Shown here: positions 25,420 through 33,998 of the stretch, in pieces
Position numbering within the stretch: the first letter of the stretch is position 1
Layout of the letters: every line of letters starts with the position of its first letter
NCBI RefSeq assembly: GCF_047302405.1
Contig: NZ_CP154853.1
Location: 3,472,001-3,536,000, forward strand
Direction of reading: 5' to 3'
DNA from: Alkalihalobacillus sp047302405
GTDB lineage: Bacteria; Bacillota; Bacilli; Bacillales; Bacillaceae_D
DNA: 64,000 nt
Program-made: the position numbers and the translations under genes
Notes under the pieces: generated by a model
Databases searched by the model: none
What the model was told of the DNA's origin: nothing
The model's input: only the letters and a program-made list of their open reading frames with translations

Positions 25420-27623
25420 GGGATAGCCCCTTTCCAAGATGTCACAATTTCTTCTTGAGTGGCATCAACCACGATCTTACTTGACTCATCCGTAATCACT
25501 AAACGCGCTTCATCAGTTACTTCACCGACTAGAGTCGCTTCAGCAACAGCCGCTTCAAAGGCAAGACGATTTTCTGGTTTTACCGTAACGACAAAACGAG
25601 ATTGGGTTTCACTAAATAGAACCGTGACAACATCTCCTGCTAAAGTAACTCTCGCCCCAACATTTCCTGATGTCATTTTTTCAGCTATTGCGACACTTAG
25701 TCCACCTTCTGCAACATCATGGGCTGATGCAACAAGGCCTTGCTGAATGGCCGCTAATAATTTCTTTTGTCTTGCTTTTTCCACTTCTAAATCAAGAGCT
25801 GGTGCTTTTCCAGAGATTTCGCCTTCTAAAAGTTTTTGTAATTCACTACCGGCAAACTCAGGCTTCGTTTCCCCAATCACATATATCAAATCGCCCGCCG
25901 CTTTAAAAGCTTGGGTCGTAATATGGTCAATGTCTTCGATTAAGCCAACCATTCCAATAACAGGTGTTGGGAAAATCGCTTCCCCATTCGTTTCATTATA
26001 TAAAGAGACGTTTCCACCAATAACAGGTGTTTCGAGCGTACGACACGCTTCACTCATTCCGTCTGTTGATTTTTCTAGCTGCCAGAAAATTTCTGGTTTA
26101 TCCGGGCTACCATAATTTAAACAATCCGTCACACCAAGTGGCACACCGCCTGAACATACGATGTTACGAGCTGCTTCAGCGACAGCAATCTGGCCGCCCA
26201 CTTCTGGGTCCAAATATAAGTAACGAGAATTACAATCAGTTGTCATCGCAAGAGCTTTACGTGTATCACGAATCCGAACGACCGCAGCATCTGAACCTGG
26301 GCTAACAACTGTATTCGTTTGTACCATGTAATCATATTGGTCGTATACCCATTCCTTACTCGCAATCGTTGGCTGAGCTAATAACTTTAATAATGTTTCC
26401 TTTTTATCTTCAATCACTGGAATCACTTGCTCAAGCTGTTGGAATTTTTCGTAATAAGCTGGTACAGTTGATGGCTTATGATAAACAGGTGCATCCTCAG
26501 CTAAAGCATCGACTGGAATTTCTGAAACCACTTCTCCTTTATGTAAAAGGCGAAGTTTCTTATCATCAGTTACATGGCCTACTTCGGCCCAAAGCAATCC
26601 CCAACGCTCAACAATTTCTTTAATTTCATCCTCTTGGCCTTTTTTGATAACTAGTAACATTCTTTCTTGAGATTCTGAAAGCATCATTTCATATGGTGTC
26701 ATGCCAGCTTCTCGTTGCGGAATTAAATCAAGATTCATTTCAATTCCTGACCCTGCCTTACTTGCCATTTCTGCTGAAGATGAAGTAAGTCCGGCTGCTC
26801 CCATATCTTGAATTCCAACTAACGCCTCACATTGGACAAGCTCTAGACAAGCTTCAAGCAATAATTTTTCCATAAACGGATCGCCCACTTGAACCGCTGG
26901 TCGTTTCGCTTCTGAACCTTCACTTAATTCTTCAGAAGCAAAGGTAGCTCCATGAATTCCGTCACGCCCTGTACTAGCACCAACATACATAACCGTGTTG
27001 CCAACACCTTTTGCTTGGCCTTTTTGAATATCTTTATGATTAATTAAACCGACACACATTGCGTTTACAAGTGGGTTGCCGTCATAACAAGAGTCAAATT
27101 GAACTTCTCCTCCAACCGTTGGTACACCGACACAATTTCCATAACCAGCAATGCCAGCAACAACTTCCTCAAATAAATAGCGCACTTTTGGAGAGGTTAA
27201 TTCTCCGAAACGTAATGAATTTAATAACGAAATTGGACGAGCTCCCATCGAGAAAACATCGCGTAAAATTCCACCGACTCCTGTTGCAGCTCCTTGATAA
27301 GGCTCAATCGCGGATGGATGGTTATGACTTTCTATTTTGAAAACAACCGCCTGCTCATCCCCAATATCAATGATCCCCGCCCCTTCTCCAGGACCTTGTA
27401 AAACCTTTTCACCATCAACAGGGAATTTCTTTAACAGAACCTTCGAATTTTTGTAGCTACAATGCTCAGACCACATAACAGAGAAAATTCCTGTCTCAGT
27501 GTAATTCGGTGTACGTCCTAAAATTTGTTCCACAAGGGCAAATTCTTCATCTGTTAAGCCCATATCACGATACAATTTTTGTTCCTTTACTTGTTCAGAT
27601 GTTGGCTCAAGCTGTTGTAACAT
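25395..27623 (-). CDS. purL: Phosphoribosylformylglycinamidine synthase subunit PurL
   Basis: This 742-residue protein is the small-type PurL that works with PurQ (glutaminase) and PurS to turn FGAR into FGAM using ATP and glutamine. Signatures are MWSEHCSYKNSK near residue 50, GPGEGAGIIDIGD, KIESHNHPSAIEP and the repeated PurM-like folds with GMVGLIEDIDHIT in the second half. The start follows GGAGGG. It overlaps purQ by 17 bases and purF by 25 bases, typical of this tightly coupled operon core. Confidence 0.97.
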   Translation of the reverse strand: MLQQLEPTSEQVKEQKLYRDMGLTDEEFALVEQILGRTPNYTETGIFSVMWSEHCSYKNSKVLLKKFPVDGEKVLQGPGEGAGIIDIGDEQAVVFKIESHNHPSAIEPYQGAATGVGGILRDVFSMGARPISLLNSLRFGELTSPKVRYLFEEVVAGIAGYGNCVGVPTVGGEVQFDSCYDGNPLVNAMCVGLINHKDIQKGQAKGVGNTVMYVGASTGRDGIHGATFASEELSEGSEAKRPAVQVGDPFMEKLLLEACLELVQCEALVGIQDMGAAGLTSSSAEMASKAGSGIEMNLDLIPQREAGMTPYEMMLSESQERMLLVIKKGQEDEIKEIVERWGLLWAEVGHVTDDKKLRLLHKGEVVSEIPVDALAEDAPVYHKPSTVPAYYEKFQQLEQVIPVIEDKKETLLKLLAQPTIASKEWVYDQYDYMVQTNTVVSPGSDAAVVRIRDTRKALAMTTDCNSRYLYLDPEVGGQIAVAEAARNIVCSGGVPLGVTDCLNYGSPDKPEIFWQLEKSTDGMSEACRTLETPVIGGNVSLYNETNGEAIFPTPVIGMVGLIEDIDHITTQAFKAAGDLIYVIGETKPEFAGSELQKLLEGEISGKAPALDLEVEKARQKKLLAAIQQGLVASAHDVAEGGLSVAIAEKMTSGNVGARVTLAGDVVTVLFSETQSRFVVTVKPENRLAFEAAVAEATLVGEVTDEARLVITDESSKIVVDATQEEIVTSWKGAIPCLLKSKA

Positions 27624-28290
27624 GAGTTTCCCTCCAATTTCGTAACATCGATTGAAATAATTTTAATCCATCGGCACTACCCAAAATCTCTTCTACCGCA
27701 CGCTCTGGGTGTGGCATCATTCCTAGTACATTTCCTTGTTCATTCGTAATTCCAGCAATTTGATTTCTAGACCCATTAATCGCATCAACGTAACGGAAAA
27801 CGACTTGATTATTCTCTTCTAATCTCGCAAGTGTTTCTTCATCACATTCATAGTTTCCTTCCCCATGAGCAACAGGAACATTAATAACTTCACCTTTTGT
27901 ATAACCAGCTGTAAACATCGTGCTAGCATTTTCAACTTGTAACTGAACCGGACGACAAATGAATTTTAACCCTTCATTTCGTTTCATCGCTCCAGGTAAG
28001 AGACCTGCTTCAAGAAGAATTTGGAAACCATTACAAACGCCAAGTACAGGTTTACCAGCATGAGCCGCTTCGATGACCGCGTTCATCACTTTTGAAAAAC
28101 GAGCAATTGCCCCTGAGCGGAGATAATCTCCGTATGAAAACCCACCAGGTAAAAGAATTCCGTCAAAACCTTCAAGTGAAGCCTCATCATGCCAAACATA
28201 TTCGACTTCCGCTCCTAAACCATCCTTAATTGCATGGTACATATCTGAATCACAATTGGATCCAGGAAAAACGATTACTGCAAATTTCAT
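27607..28290 (-). CDS. purQ: Phosphoribosylformylglycinamidine synthase glutaminase subunit PurQ
   Basis: The 227-residue class I glutamine amidotransferase supplies ammonia to PurL. It begins FAVIVFPGSNCDSDM, carries the nucleophile in PVLGVCNGFQIL (Cys near 86) and the partner His in HGEGNYECD plus MMPHPERAVE. Its ATG overlaps the purS stop by 4 bases, so the two are translationally coupled. Confidence 0.97.
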   Translation of the reverse strand: MKFAVIVFPGSNCDSDMYHAIKDGLGAEVEYVWHDEASLEGFDGILLPGGFSYGDYLRSGAIARFSKVMNAVIEAAHAGKPVLGVCNGFQILLEAGLLPGAMKRNEGLKFICRPVQLQVENASTMFTAGYTKGEVINVPVAHGEGNYECDEETLARLEENNQVVFRYVDAINGSRNQIAGITNEQGNVLGMMPHPERAVEEILGSADGLKLFQSMLRNWRETHVTTA

Positions 28291-28538
28291 GATGGCACGA
28301 CCTCCTCGATTTCAAAACGATAGTCTTCAATCACTGTGTTCGCAAGAATCTTTTCGCACATTTCCTTAACACGTTCTTCTACATTTTCCGTTTTTTCTAA
28401 TTGAAGTTCCAAATATTTACCGATACGCACTTCTTGAACTTCTTTATAATCCATCGTGTGAAGAGCTCCCTTAACTGCTACTCCTTGTGGGTCTAACACA
28501 CTTTCTCTTAACGTGACAAATACTTTTACTTTCAACAT
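28287..28538 (-). CDS. purS: Phosphoribosylformylglycinamidine synthase subunit PurS
   Basis: The 83-residue protein bridges PurL and PurQ in the FGAM synthase complex. It begins KVKVFVTLRESVLDPQG and has VRIGKYLELQ, both diagnostic. It follows AGGAGG after purC by 41 bases and overlaps purQ by 4 bases. Confidence 0.96.
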   Translation of the reverse strand: MLKVKVFVTLRESVLDPQGVAVKGALHTMDYKEVQEVRIGKYLELQLEKTENVEERVKEMCEKILANTVIEDYRFEIEEVVPS

Positions 28539-28579
28539 GGATAAGTCCTCCTAGAATGGTTTTTATGATTTAGTGAAGT

Positions 28580-29293
28580 TTACGAATGTTGCGTGAGTCG
28601 AGCTAAAATCTCAGCGTAACCATCTTGCAAATTACCTAAATTGCGACGGAATAAATCTTTATCAAAGCGTTCATTTGTATCTTTATCCCAAAGACGACAT
28701 GTGTCAGGCGAAATTTCATCTGCTAAAAGAAGTTCACCTTCCACCGTCCGACCAAATTCAAGCTTGAAATCTACTAAACGAATGTTAATTTCAGAGAATA
28801 AAGCAATCAAATGTTCATTTACCGCTAATGCCATCTCTCTTAATTGAGCTACCTCTTCATCTGATGCTGCCTCAAGTAGTTCAATATGGGCTTCTGTAAT
28901 CAGCGGGTCTCTTAAATCATCATCTTTATAATAAAATTCAACAATCGGCTTTCCGAGCGGGGTTCCCTCTTCCATTCCAAGACGCTTTGCCATACTTCCT
29001 GCAATAATATTACGAACAACCACTTCTAATGGAACAATTTCAACCTTTTGCACGAGCTGTTCTGTTTCCGATAGCCGCTCAACAAAATGGCTCTCAATTC
29101 CTTTATCCTTTAACTGAGTAAAAATAAGAGAAGAAATTTCATTATTTAAACGAGCTTTCCCAGCGAGTGTATCTTTCTTTTCGCCATTAAAGGCTGTTGC
29201 CTCATCCTTATATTCAATCCAGAGGATATTTGCTTCATTCGTTTGATAAATCTTTTTCGCTTTTCCTTCATATAGGAGTTGTTGTTTTTCCAT
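28580..29293 (-). CDS. purC: SAICAR synthetase PurC
   Basis: The 237-residue enzyme condenses CAIR with aspartate using ATP. LLYEGKAKKIYQT at the N-terminus, RNIIAGSMAKR and LVDFKLEFGR with DEISPDTCRLWD are family signatures. The start follows GGAGG. A 281-base gap with repeat copy R4 separates it from purB. Confidence 0.97.
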   Translation of the reverse strand: MEKQQLLYEGKAKKIYQTNEANILWIEYKDEATAFNGEKKDTLAGKARLNNEISSLIFTQLKDKGIESHFVERLSETEQLVQKVEIVPLEVVVRNIIAGSMAKRLGMEEGTPLGKPIVEFYYKDDDLRDPLITEAHIELLEAASDEEVAQLREMALAVNEHLIALFSEINIRLVDFKLEFGRTVEGELLLADEISPDTCRLWDKDTNERFDKDLFRRNLGNLQDGYAEILARLTQHS

Positions 29294-29414
29294 TTGGAGC
29301 CTCCACTAAAGTAATAGTTAAAAGTCAAAAAACACAGGTAAATGCGATATGCATAAATATTAAGAATAATCAAAAGCAATGAGTGGTAACCAATGTAAGA
29401 CAGTCGTTCTTTTT

Positions 29415-29573
29415 AATTGGTTTACTCCGCCAGCTCCATGCCCTACACGTTCCGCGGGTGAGTCGGGAGCCCCTCGAATCGCTACGGGGTCTCCAGGCAT
29501 TAAGCTCGCACCGCTTGGTTAAAGAAAAATCAGTTGAAGCCATAATGGCTCATTTAATGAATAACCTAATTGT
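29415..29573. repeat. Dispersed GC-rich intergenic element, copy R4, between purB and purC
   Basis: It contains TTTACTCCGCCAGCTCCATG, CGTTCCGCGGGTGAGTCGGG, GCTACGGGGTCTCCAGG and a GCATTAAGCTCGCACCGC block, then a tail like that of R3 ending in AATGAATAACCTAATTG. It lies within the pur transcript. Confidence 0.75.
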
Positions 29574-29574
29574 C

Positions 29575-30873
29575 TTACTCATCAATTCCTAAGCGTGTAA
29601 AGATCGTGTCAACATGCTTTAAATGATGCTCGTAGTTAAAGCACTCCTCAATTTCTTCTGGTGATAATACAGAAGTAATTCGTTCTTCAGCTTCCACTAG
29701 TTCACGGAATTGAATACCCTTTTCCCATGCTTCCATCGCTTTTGGTTGAACGAGGTCATACGCTTCTTCACGAACAAGACCTTTATCAATTAAAGAAAGA
29801 AGTACACGTTGTGAGTAAATTAAACCGTATGTTCTTGTCATATTGCGTTTCATATTTTCTGGGAAGACGGTTAAGTTTTTCACGATATTTCCGAAACGAT
29901 TTAACATATAATTCAAGGCGATTGTCACATCTGGTAACAGAATACGCTCTGCTGACGAATGGGAAATATCACGCTCATGCCATAATGGAACATTTTCATA
30001 AGCCGCTAACATATGTCCACGAACAATACGAGCAAGACCTGTCATATTTTCTGAACCAATTGGATTACGTTTATGTGGCATTGCAGAAGAACCTTTTTGA
30101 CCTTTTGCAAAAAACTCTTCCACTTCACGTGTTTCACTTTTTTGTAACCCACGAATTTCAACTGCAAATTTCTCAATTGACGTCGCAATAAGGGCTAATG
30201 TGCTCACATATTGAGCATGACGATCACGTTGTAAGGTTTGCGTTGAAATCGGTGCTGCCTCTAAACCTAATTTTTCACAAACTAATTGCTCAACCGCCGG
30301 GTCAATATTGGCATACGTTCCAACCGCACCAGAAAGCTTTCCGACACGAACGGTCTCAGCTGCTTGTTTAAAACGTTCGATGTTACGTTTCATCTCTTCG
30401 TACCAAAGGCCAAGCTTTAATCCAAAAGTTGTTGGCTCAGCGTGGACACCATGCGTACGTCCCATCATTACCGTATATTTATGATCTTTTGCTTTGTTTT
30501 TAATAATCTCTAAGAAATTTTCTAAGTCATGTAGTAAAATTTCATTTGCTTGTTTTAATAAGTAAGAAAGGGCCGTATCTACTACATCTGTAGACGTTAA
30601 ACCGTAATGGACCCATTTACGCTCTTCGCCAAGCGTTTCCGAAACAGCGCGAGTAAATGCAACGACATCATGACGTGTTTCTTCTTCAATTTCTAAAATA
30701 CGGTTTACATCAAAGCTTGCATTTTCGCGAATTTTTTGTACATCTTCTTTTGGAATTTCGCCAAGCTCTGCCCATGCTTCACAAGCAACAATTTCAACTT
30801 CTAACCAAGCTTGATAGCGGTTTTGGTCCGTCCAAATATTTCCCATTTCAGGTCTCGTATAACGTTCAATCAT
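29575..30873 (-). CDS. purB: Adenylosuccinate lyase PurB
   Basis: The 432-residue homotetrameric enzyme removes fumarate from SAICAR and from adenylosuccinate. It has MGRTHGVHAEPTTFG (catalytic His) and the fumarase-superfamily signature GSSAMPHKRNPIGSEN with the mobile serine loop. The start follows GGAGG. Downstream is the repeat R4, upstream purK by 39 bases. Confidence 0.97.
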   Translation of the reverse strand: MIERYTRPEMGNIWTDQNRYQAWLEVEIVACEAWAELGEIPKEDVQKIRENASFDVNRILEIEEETRHDVVAFTRAVSETLGEERKWVHYGLTSTDVVDTALSYLLKQANEILLHDLENFLEIIKNKAKDHKYTVMMGRTHGVHAEPTTFGLKLGLWYEEMKRNIERFKQAAETVRVGKLSGAVGTYANIDPAVEQLVCEKLGLEAAPISTQTLQRDRHAQYVSTLALIATSIEKFAVEIRGLQKSETREVEEFFAKGQKGSSAMPHKRNPIGSENMTGLARIVRGHMLAAYENVPLWHERDISHSSAERILLPDVTIALNYMLNRFGNIVKNLTVFPENMKRNMTRTYGLIYSQRVLLSLIDKGLVREEAYDLVQPKAMEAWEKGIQFRELVEAEERITSVLSPEEIEECFNYEHHLKHVDTIFTRLGIDE

Positions 30874-30912
30874 AATTTAATGCCTCCAATTATCTTTTTC
30901 GTACCTTCTTTA

Positions 30913-32028
30913 TTATGAGCGTTCATCTAATTTTTGCAATGCCTCTTCAACGGTTTTAGCCATTACGGTTAAATGTCCCATTTTTCTTTTTTCTTTTGCC
31001 TCGGCTTTTCCATATAGATGAAGCTTTATATCATTAAATTGCTCAATATTGGCTAAAACTTGCGGCAAGTCCTCACCTAAAATGTTTTCCATCACGACCG
31101 GATTATGCAACGTTGTTTCTCCAAGTGGCCAACCGCTAACCGCACGAATATGTTGTTCAAATTGAGAAGTTTCACAAGCCTCAATCGTATAATGTCCAGA
31201 GTTATGAGGTCTTGGGGCAAGTTCATTTACAAAAAGGGTACCATCAGAGCCGACAAAAAATTCAACAGCGAGCGTTCCGACTAACCCGAGCCCTTCCGCA
31301 ATCGTTAAAGCCATTCTTTTGGCAACATCTTGAATGTCCTGTGAGACCCTTGCTGGAACAATGGAACGATATAAAATATTGTTACGATGGATGTTTTCCG
31401 CTACTGGGAAAGTCTTCACTTCTCCAGTCGTTGACCGAGTAACGATTACCGAAACCTCACATTGAAACGGAATCCAAGCTTCTAATACTAGTTCACCGTG
31501 CTTGAGTAACCTTCTCGCCGCTTCATTAAGCTCCTCATGATTGTTGACAACCGCTTGCCCTTTGCCATCATAACCACCACGACATGTTTTCAAAACAGCT
31601 GGAAATCCGATATCTTCACCAGCTTGTGTAATCATTTCCTCCGCTAAAATAGCACGATGCGGAGCGACTTTAACACCTAATGCTTCAATCGCTTGCTTTT
31701 CCTTTAAACGATGCTGTGTGATTTTCAACAATTTATCCCCTTGTGGGAAAAAACATTGTTCAGCCATCCAGCCAGCTGTCTTCTGGTCAATATTTTCAAA
31801 CTCATATGTTATAAGATCTGACACATCTGCGAGTAGTTTTGCCCCATCTAAATCGTCATAACCTTTTTCGATTTGGACATCTGCTATTTGCCCACAAGGT
31901 GAATCAGCCGTTGGTTCTAGTACAGCAATCCGATACCCCATCTGTCTTGCTGCCATCGCCATCATTCTTCCAAGCTGACCCCCGCCAATAATTCCAATAG
32001 TTGCTCCTGGTGTTAAAGGCTGACTCAT
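30913..32028 (-). CDS. purK: N5-carboxyaminoimidazole ribonucleotide synthase PurK
   Basis: The 371-residue ATP-grasp enzyme carboxylates AIR with bicarbonate and ATP. ATIGIIGGGQLGRMMA opens the preATP-grasp fold, PAVLKTCRGGYDGKGQ is the ATP lysine block, and NELAPRPHNSGHYTIEA is diagnostic. Its ATG overlaps the purE stop by 4 bases; the separate binding site is weak, so reinitiation from purE is likely. Confidence 0.97.
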   Translation of the reverse strand: MSQPLTPGATIGIIGGGQLGRMMAMAARQMGYRIAVLEPTADSPCGQIADVQIEKGYDDLDGAKLLADVSDLITYEFENIDQKTAGWMAEQCFFPQGDKLLKITQHRLKEKQAIEALGVKVAPHRAILAEEMITQAGEDIGFPAVLKTCRGGYDGKGQAVVNNHEELNEAARRLLKHGELVLEAWIPFQCEVSVIVTRSTTGEVKTFPVAENIHRNNILYRSIVPARVSQDIQDVAKRMALTIAEGLGLVGTLAVEFFVGSDGTLFVNELAPRPHNSGHYTIEACETSQFEQHIRAVSGWPLGETTLHNPVVMENILGEDLPQVLANIEQFNDIKLHLYGKAEAKEKRKMGHLTVMAKTVEEALQKLDERS

Positions 32029-32510
32029 AATGTATCACTGCTTTCTAACACTTTTTGTTCCGTTTGTTTTCTTCTTTTTTCTAAACGTAATTGAACTTCT
32101 TCATTAAAAGAGCCAATGATTTGAGTGGCAAGTAAACCAGCATTTGTTGCTCCTGCCTTCCCAATGGCGACTGTTGCAACTGGTACACCACCTGGCATTT
32201 GTACGATCGATAATAAGGAATCTAATCCTTGTAGAGCTTTTGACTGAACGGGAACACCAATGACCGGTAACGTCGTTTTAGCAGCTACCATTCCTGGTAA
32301 ATGGGCAGCTCCCCCAGCTCCAGCAATAATCACCTTTAAACCTCTTACTCTTGCTTCTTCTGCATATTGAAACATTAAATCAGGTGTACGATGAGCGGAT
32401 ACAACCTTTTTCTCATAAGGAATTTCAAGCTCTTCTAATACGTCACAGGCATGTTTCATCGTCTCCCAATCAGATGTACTTCCCATAATGACACCGACAA
32501 CCGGATCCAT
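32025..32510 (-). CDS. purE: N5-carboxyaminoimidazole ribonucleotide mutase PurE
   Basis: The protein has 161 residues and moves the carboxyl group to C4, giving CAIR. GVIMGSTSDWETM, VSAHRTPDLMF and IAGAGGAAHLPGM are class I PurE signatures. The start is ATG 32508-32510 after AGGGAGA; an open frame continues 15 codons upstream but that part has no binding site and runs towards the leader terminator. It is the first gene of the 12-gene operon. Confidence 0.97.
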   Translation of the reverse strand: MDPVVGVIMGSTSDWETMKHACDVLEELEIPYEKKVVSAHRTPDLMFQYAEEARVRGLKVIIAGAGGAAHLPGMVAAKTTLPVIGVPVQSKALQGLDSLLSIVQMPGGVPVATVAIGKAGATNAGLLATQIIGSFNEEVQLRLEKRRKQTEQKVLESSDTL

Positions 32511-32570
32511 ATTCAATCTCTCCCTATCCAACAATCTATTATTTTCCTTGGTCAATCCTTTACTTAAACA

Positions 32571-32635
32571 TAAAAAAACATAGAATTAGGTTCTTTATCA
32601 TCGATCTTTTCGAGAGAAAGTAAGCTAATTCTACG
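32571..32635 (-). terminator. Riboswitch-controlled leader terminator of the pur operon
   Basis: On the minus strand CGTAGAATTAG (32625-32635) pairs with CTAATTCTATG (32579-32589), then TTTTTTT. A competing helix is available: GAGGGAAAGT (32692-32701, overlapping the 3' strand of aptamer P1) with ACTTTCTCTC (32612-32621), ten pairs with one G-T. Guanine binding would hold P1 and release the terminator. Confidence 0.8.
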
Positions 32636-32697
32636 CTTTTTATCCAAACGTAAATCATTCATTTTAGGACATTAAGATGAATGAATGCCGAACTTTC

Positions 32698-32767
32698 CCT
32701 CATAGTCTAATAATTTACGGTTATTAGGTAGAAACTTTTGGGCCATATCCCCAAGGATTATATGAGG
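32698..32767 (-). ncRNA. Guanine riboswitch aptamer, pur operon leader
   Basis: On the minus strand the P1 strands CCTCATA and TATGAGG close a domain with TATAATCC, GGATATGGCCC, AGTTTCTACC, ACCGTAAAT and GACTATGAGG, all conserved blocks of the purine class. The specificity base in GACTATG is C, which selects guanine or hypoxanthine over adenine. It lies 188 bases before purE. Confidence 0.95.
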
Positions 32768-32797
32768 TAATTTCGTATTTGTGTTCTTTTCACCTTC

Positions 32798-32826
32798 ATC
32801 TTACAAGTAACTCACCGTGATGTCAA
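32798..32826 (-). promoter_or_regulatory. pur operon promoter
   Basis: On the minus strand: -35 TTGACA (32821-32826), 17-base spacer, -10 TAAGAT (32798-32803). Transcription would start near 32790, leaving a leader of about 280 bases with the riboswitch. Confidence 0.85.
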
Positions 32827-32829
32827 CGA

Positions 32830-32868
32830 AAAATCGAACATTTACTATCATAAAATAATTATCGTTCG
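32830..32868. promoter_or_regulatory. PurR box pair upstream of the pur promoter
   Basis: AAAATCGAACATT at 32830-32842 matches the PurBox consensus AWWWCCGAACWWT with one mismatch. A second, weaker, oppositely oriented box centres on GTTCG at 32864-32868. The CGAAC cores are 29 bases apart, the same spacing as the clearer pair before pbuG. The pair overlaps the end of yebG. Confidence 0.7.
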
Positions 32869-33068
32869 TCTTCTTTTAATAACCCTTCAAAGACAATCAC
32901 TTGTTTTATCGGCTCATAGTGGACATTTTGACCTTGTTTCTCCTCCGAGAATACAGGTTTCTCCATTCTCCTTATCGGTCTATACCCCATTTTATCCATC
33001 CGTTCAAGACAACCAGCAATCGACTCCCCCTCCTGAACCTCAAACTTCATTTTTTTCTTTTGACTCAC
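32859..33068 (-). CDS. yebG: NETI motif protein YebG
   Basis: From GTG 33066-33068 the protein has 69 residues (MSQKKKMKFEVQEGESIAGC). GESIAGCLERMDKMGYRPIRR matches the small NETI-motif family, and in B. subtilis yebG is the gene just before purE, as here. The upstream ATG at 33072-33074 is only one base after GGGGG, while the GTG is seven bases away, so GTG is preferred. Function is unknown. Its stop codon overlaps the PurR box region. Confidence 0.82.
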   Translation of the reverse strand: MSQKKKMKFEVQEGESIAGCLERMDKMGYRPIRRMEKPVFSEEKQGQNVHYEPIKQVIVFEGLLKEDER

Positions 33069-33227
33069 ATACATTCCCCCTATATGAACATTACTTATGT
33101 TGTTTTCTTTTTTTGTTCGGAATTTCATGCCCGACATACACCATATTGTAGTGTGTCTGAGGAAGACTGACAACACCTATTAAAGAGGCGACTGAAAAAT
33201 AGTTTACTCGTAAATAGGTGGTTACAT

Positions 33228-33420
33228 TAGTTAGCTTACTCCGCGAGCTGCATGCACTACGTGTTCCGCGGGTGAATCGGGCATTCCGCTCGCTCCGTTT
33301 TGGATTATAAAAAAAACAGTTTGAGCTATGTACGACTATTTACTTAGAAACCAAATTCCTTAGACTTTCTCTAAAAGATGAGATGAAAATTTTTTCAGTG
33401 GCTTCCCCATTACATTTTGA
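33228..33420. repeat. Dispersed GC-rich intergenic element, copy R5, upstream of yebG
   Basis: It contains AGCTTACTCCGCGAGCTGCA, TGTTCCGCGGGTGAATCGGG and ATTCCGCTCGCTCCGTTTTG but lacks the middle block of R3 and R6, so it looks like an internally deleted copy. A tail with ATTTTTTCAGTGGCTTCCCC follows. Confidence 0.7.
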
Positions 33421-33434
33421 GCGACATCGTGACG

Positions 33435-33998
33435 TCAATCATCGGAACTCGGAATGAATCTACTTTTATTTTCAAAAATTTCATTGTAGTTCGTATCTGC
33501 TTGAAGGGCTCTTTCTTCTTGTTTTATTCGAATCGAAAGGACGACTCCATTTAAAATCGTAAACAAAAAGGCCGTCCAATACGCTTGAAAAATAATAGGT
33601 AAACTGATAATCTCGACAGCCACGACCACATAATTAGGATGCCTCATAAAATGATAAGGTCCCTTAGTCACAACCTTCGCCCCCGGCAAAATCATAATTC
33701 GTGTATTCCAAAAACGCCCGAGCGATGACAAAGCCCAGACCCGAACAATTTGAGCACTGATAAATAGACAAAACGGAATCGCCGCCCATTTCACCATTTC
33801 AGGTTGCTTCACTGCCATTTCACTAATTAAGGAAAGAAAGAAACCTACATGCAATAAGACAAGAAAAGGATAATGTTCTTTCCCCACTTCAAATCCTCCT
33901 TGGCTCTCGATCCAACGTTTGTTACGATTGGCAATCATCAACTCCAACACTCTTTGAAACACAATAGAGCCAAGGAAAATATAAATCCATATACTCAA
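33435..33998 (-). CDS. bpsB: Isoprenylcysteine carboxyl methyltransferase family protein (BpsB/YpbQ-like)
   Basis: The protein has 187 residues from TTG 33996-33998, which follows GGGAGGGA. It has several membrane segments (IWIYIFLGSIVFQRVLEL, FLVLLHVGFFLSLI, PIIFQAYWTAFLFTILNG) and the C-terminal motif VTKGPYHFMRHPNYVVVAVE with LSIRIKQEERAL of the ICMT family. In B. subtilis the homologue methylates alkylpyrones made by the neighbouring type III polyketide synthase. The start overlaps the bpsA stop by 4 bases, so the pair is coupled. Confidence 0.87.
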   Translation of the reverse strand: MSIWIYIFLGSIVFQRVLELMIANRNKRWIESQGGFEVGKEHYPFLVLLHVGFFLSLISEMAVKQPEMVKWAAIPFCLFISAQIVRVWALSSLGRFWNTRIMILPGAKVVTKGPYHFMRHPNYVVVAVEIISLPIIFQAYWTAFLFTILNGVVLSIRIKQEERALQADTNYNEIFENKSRFIPSSDD

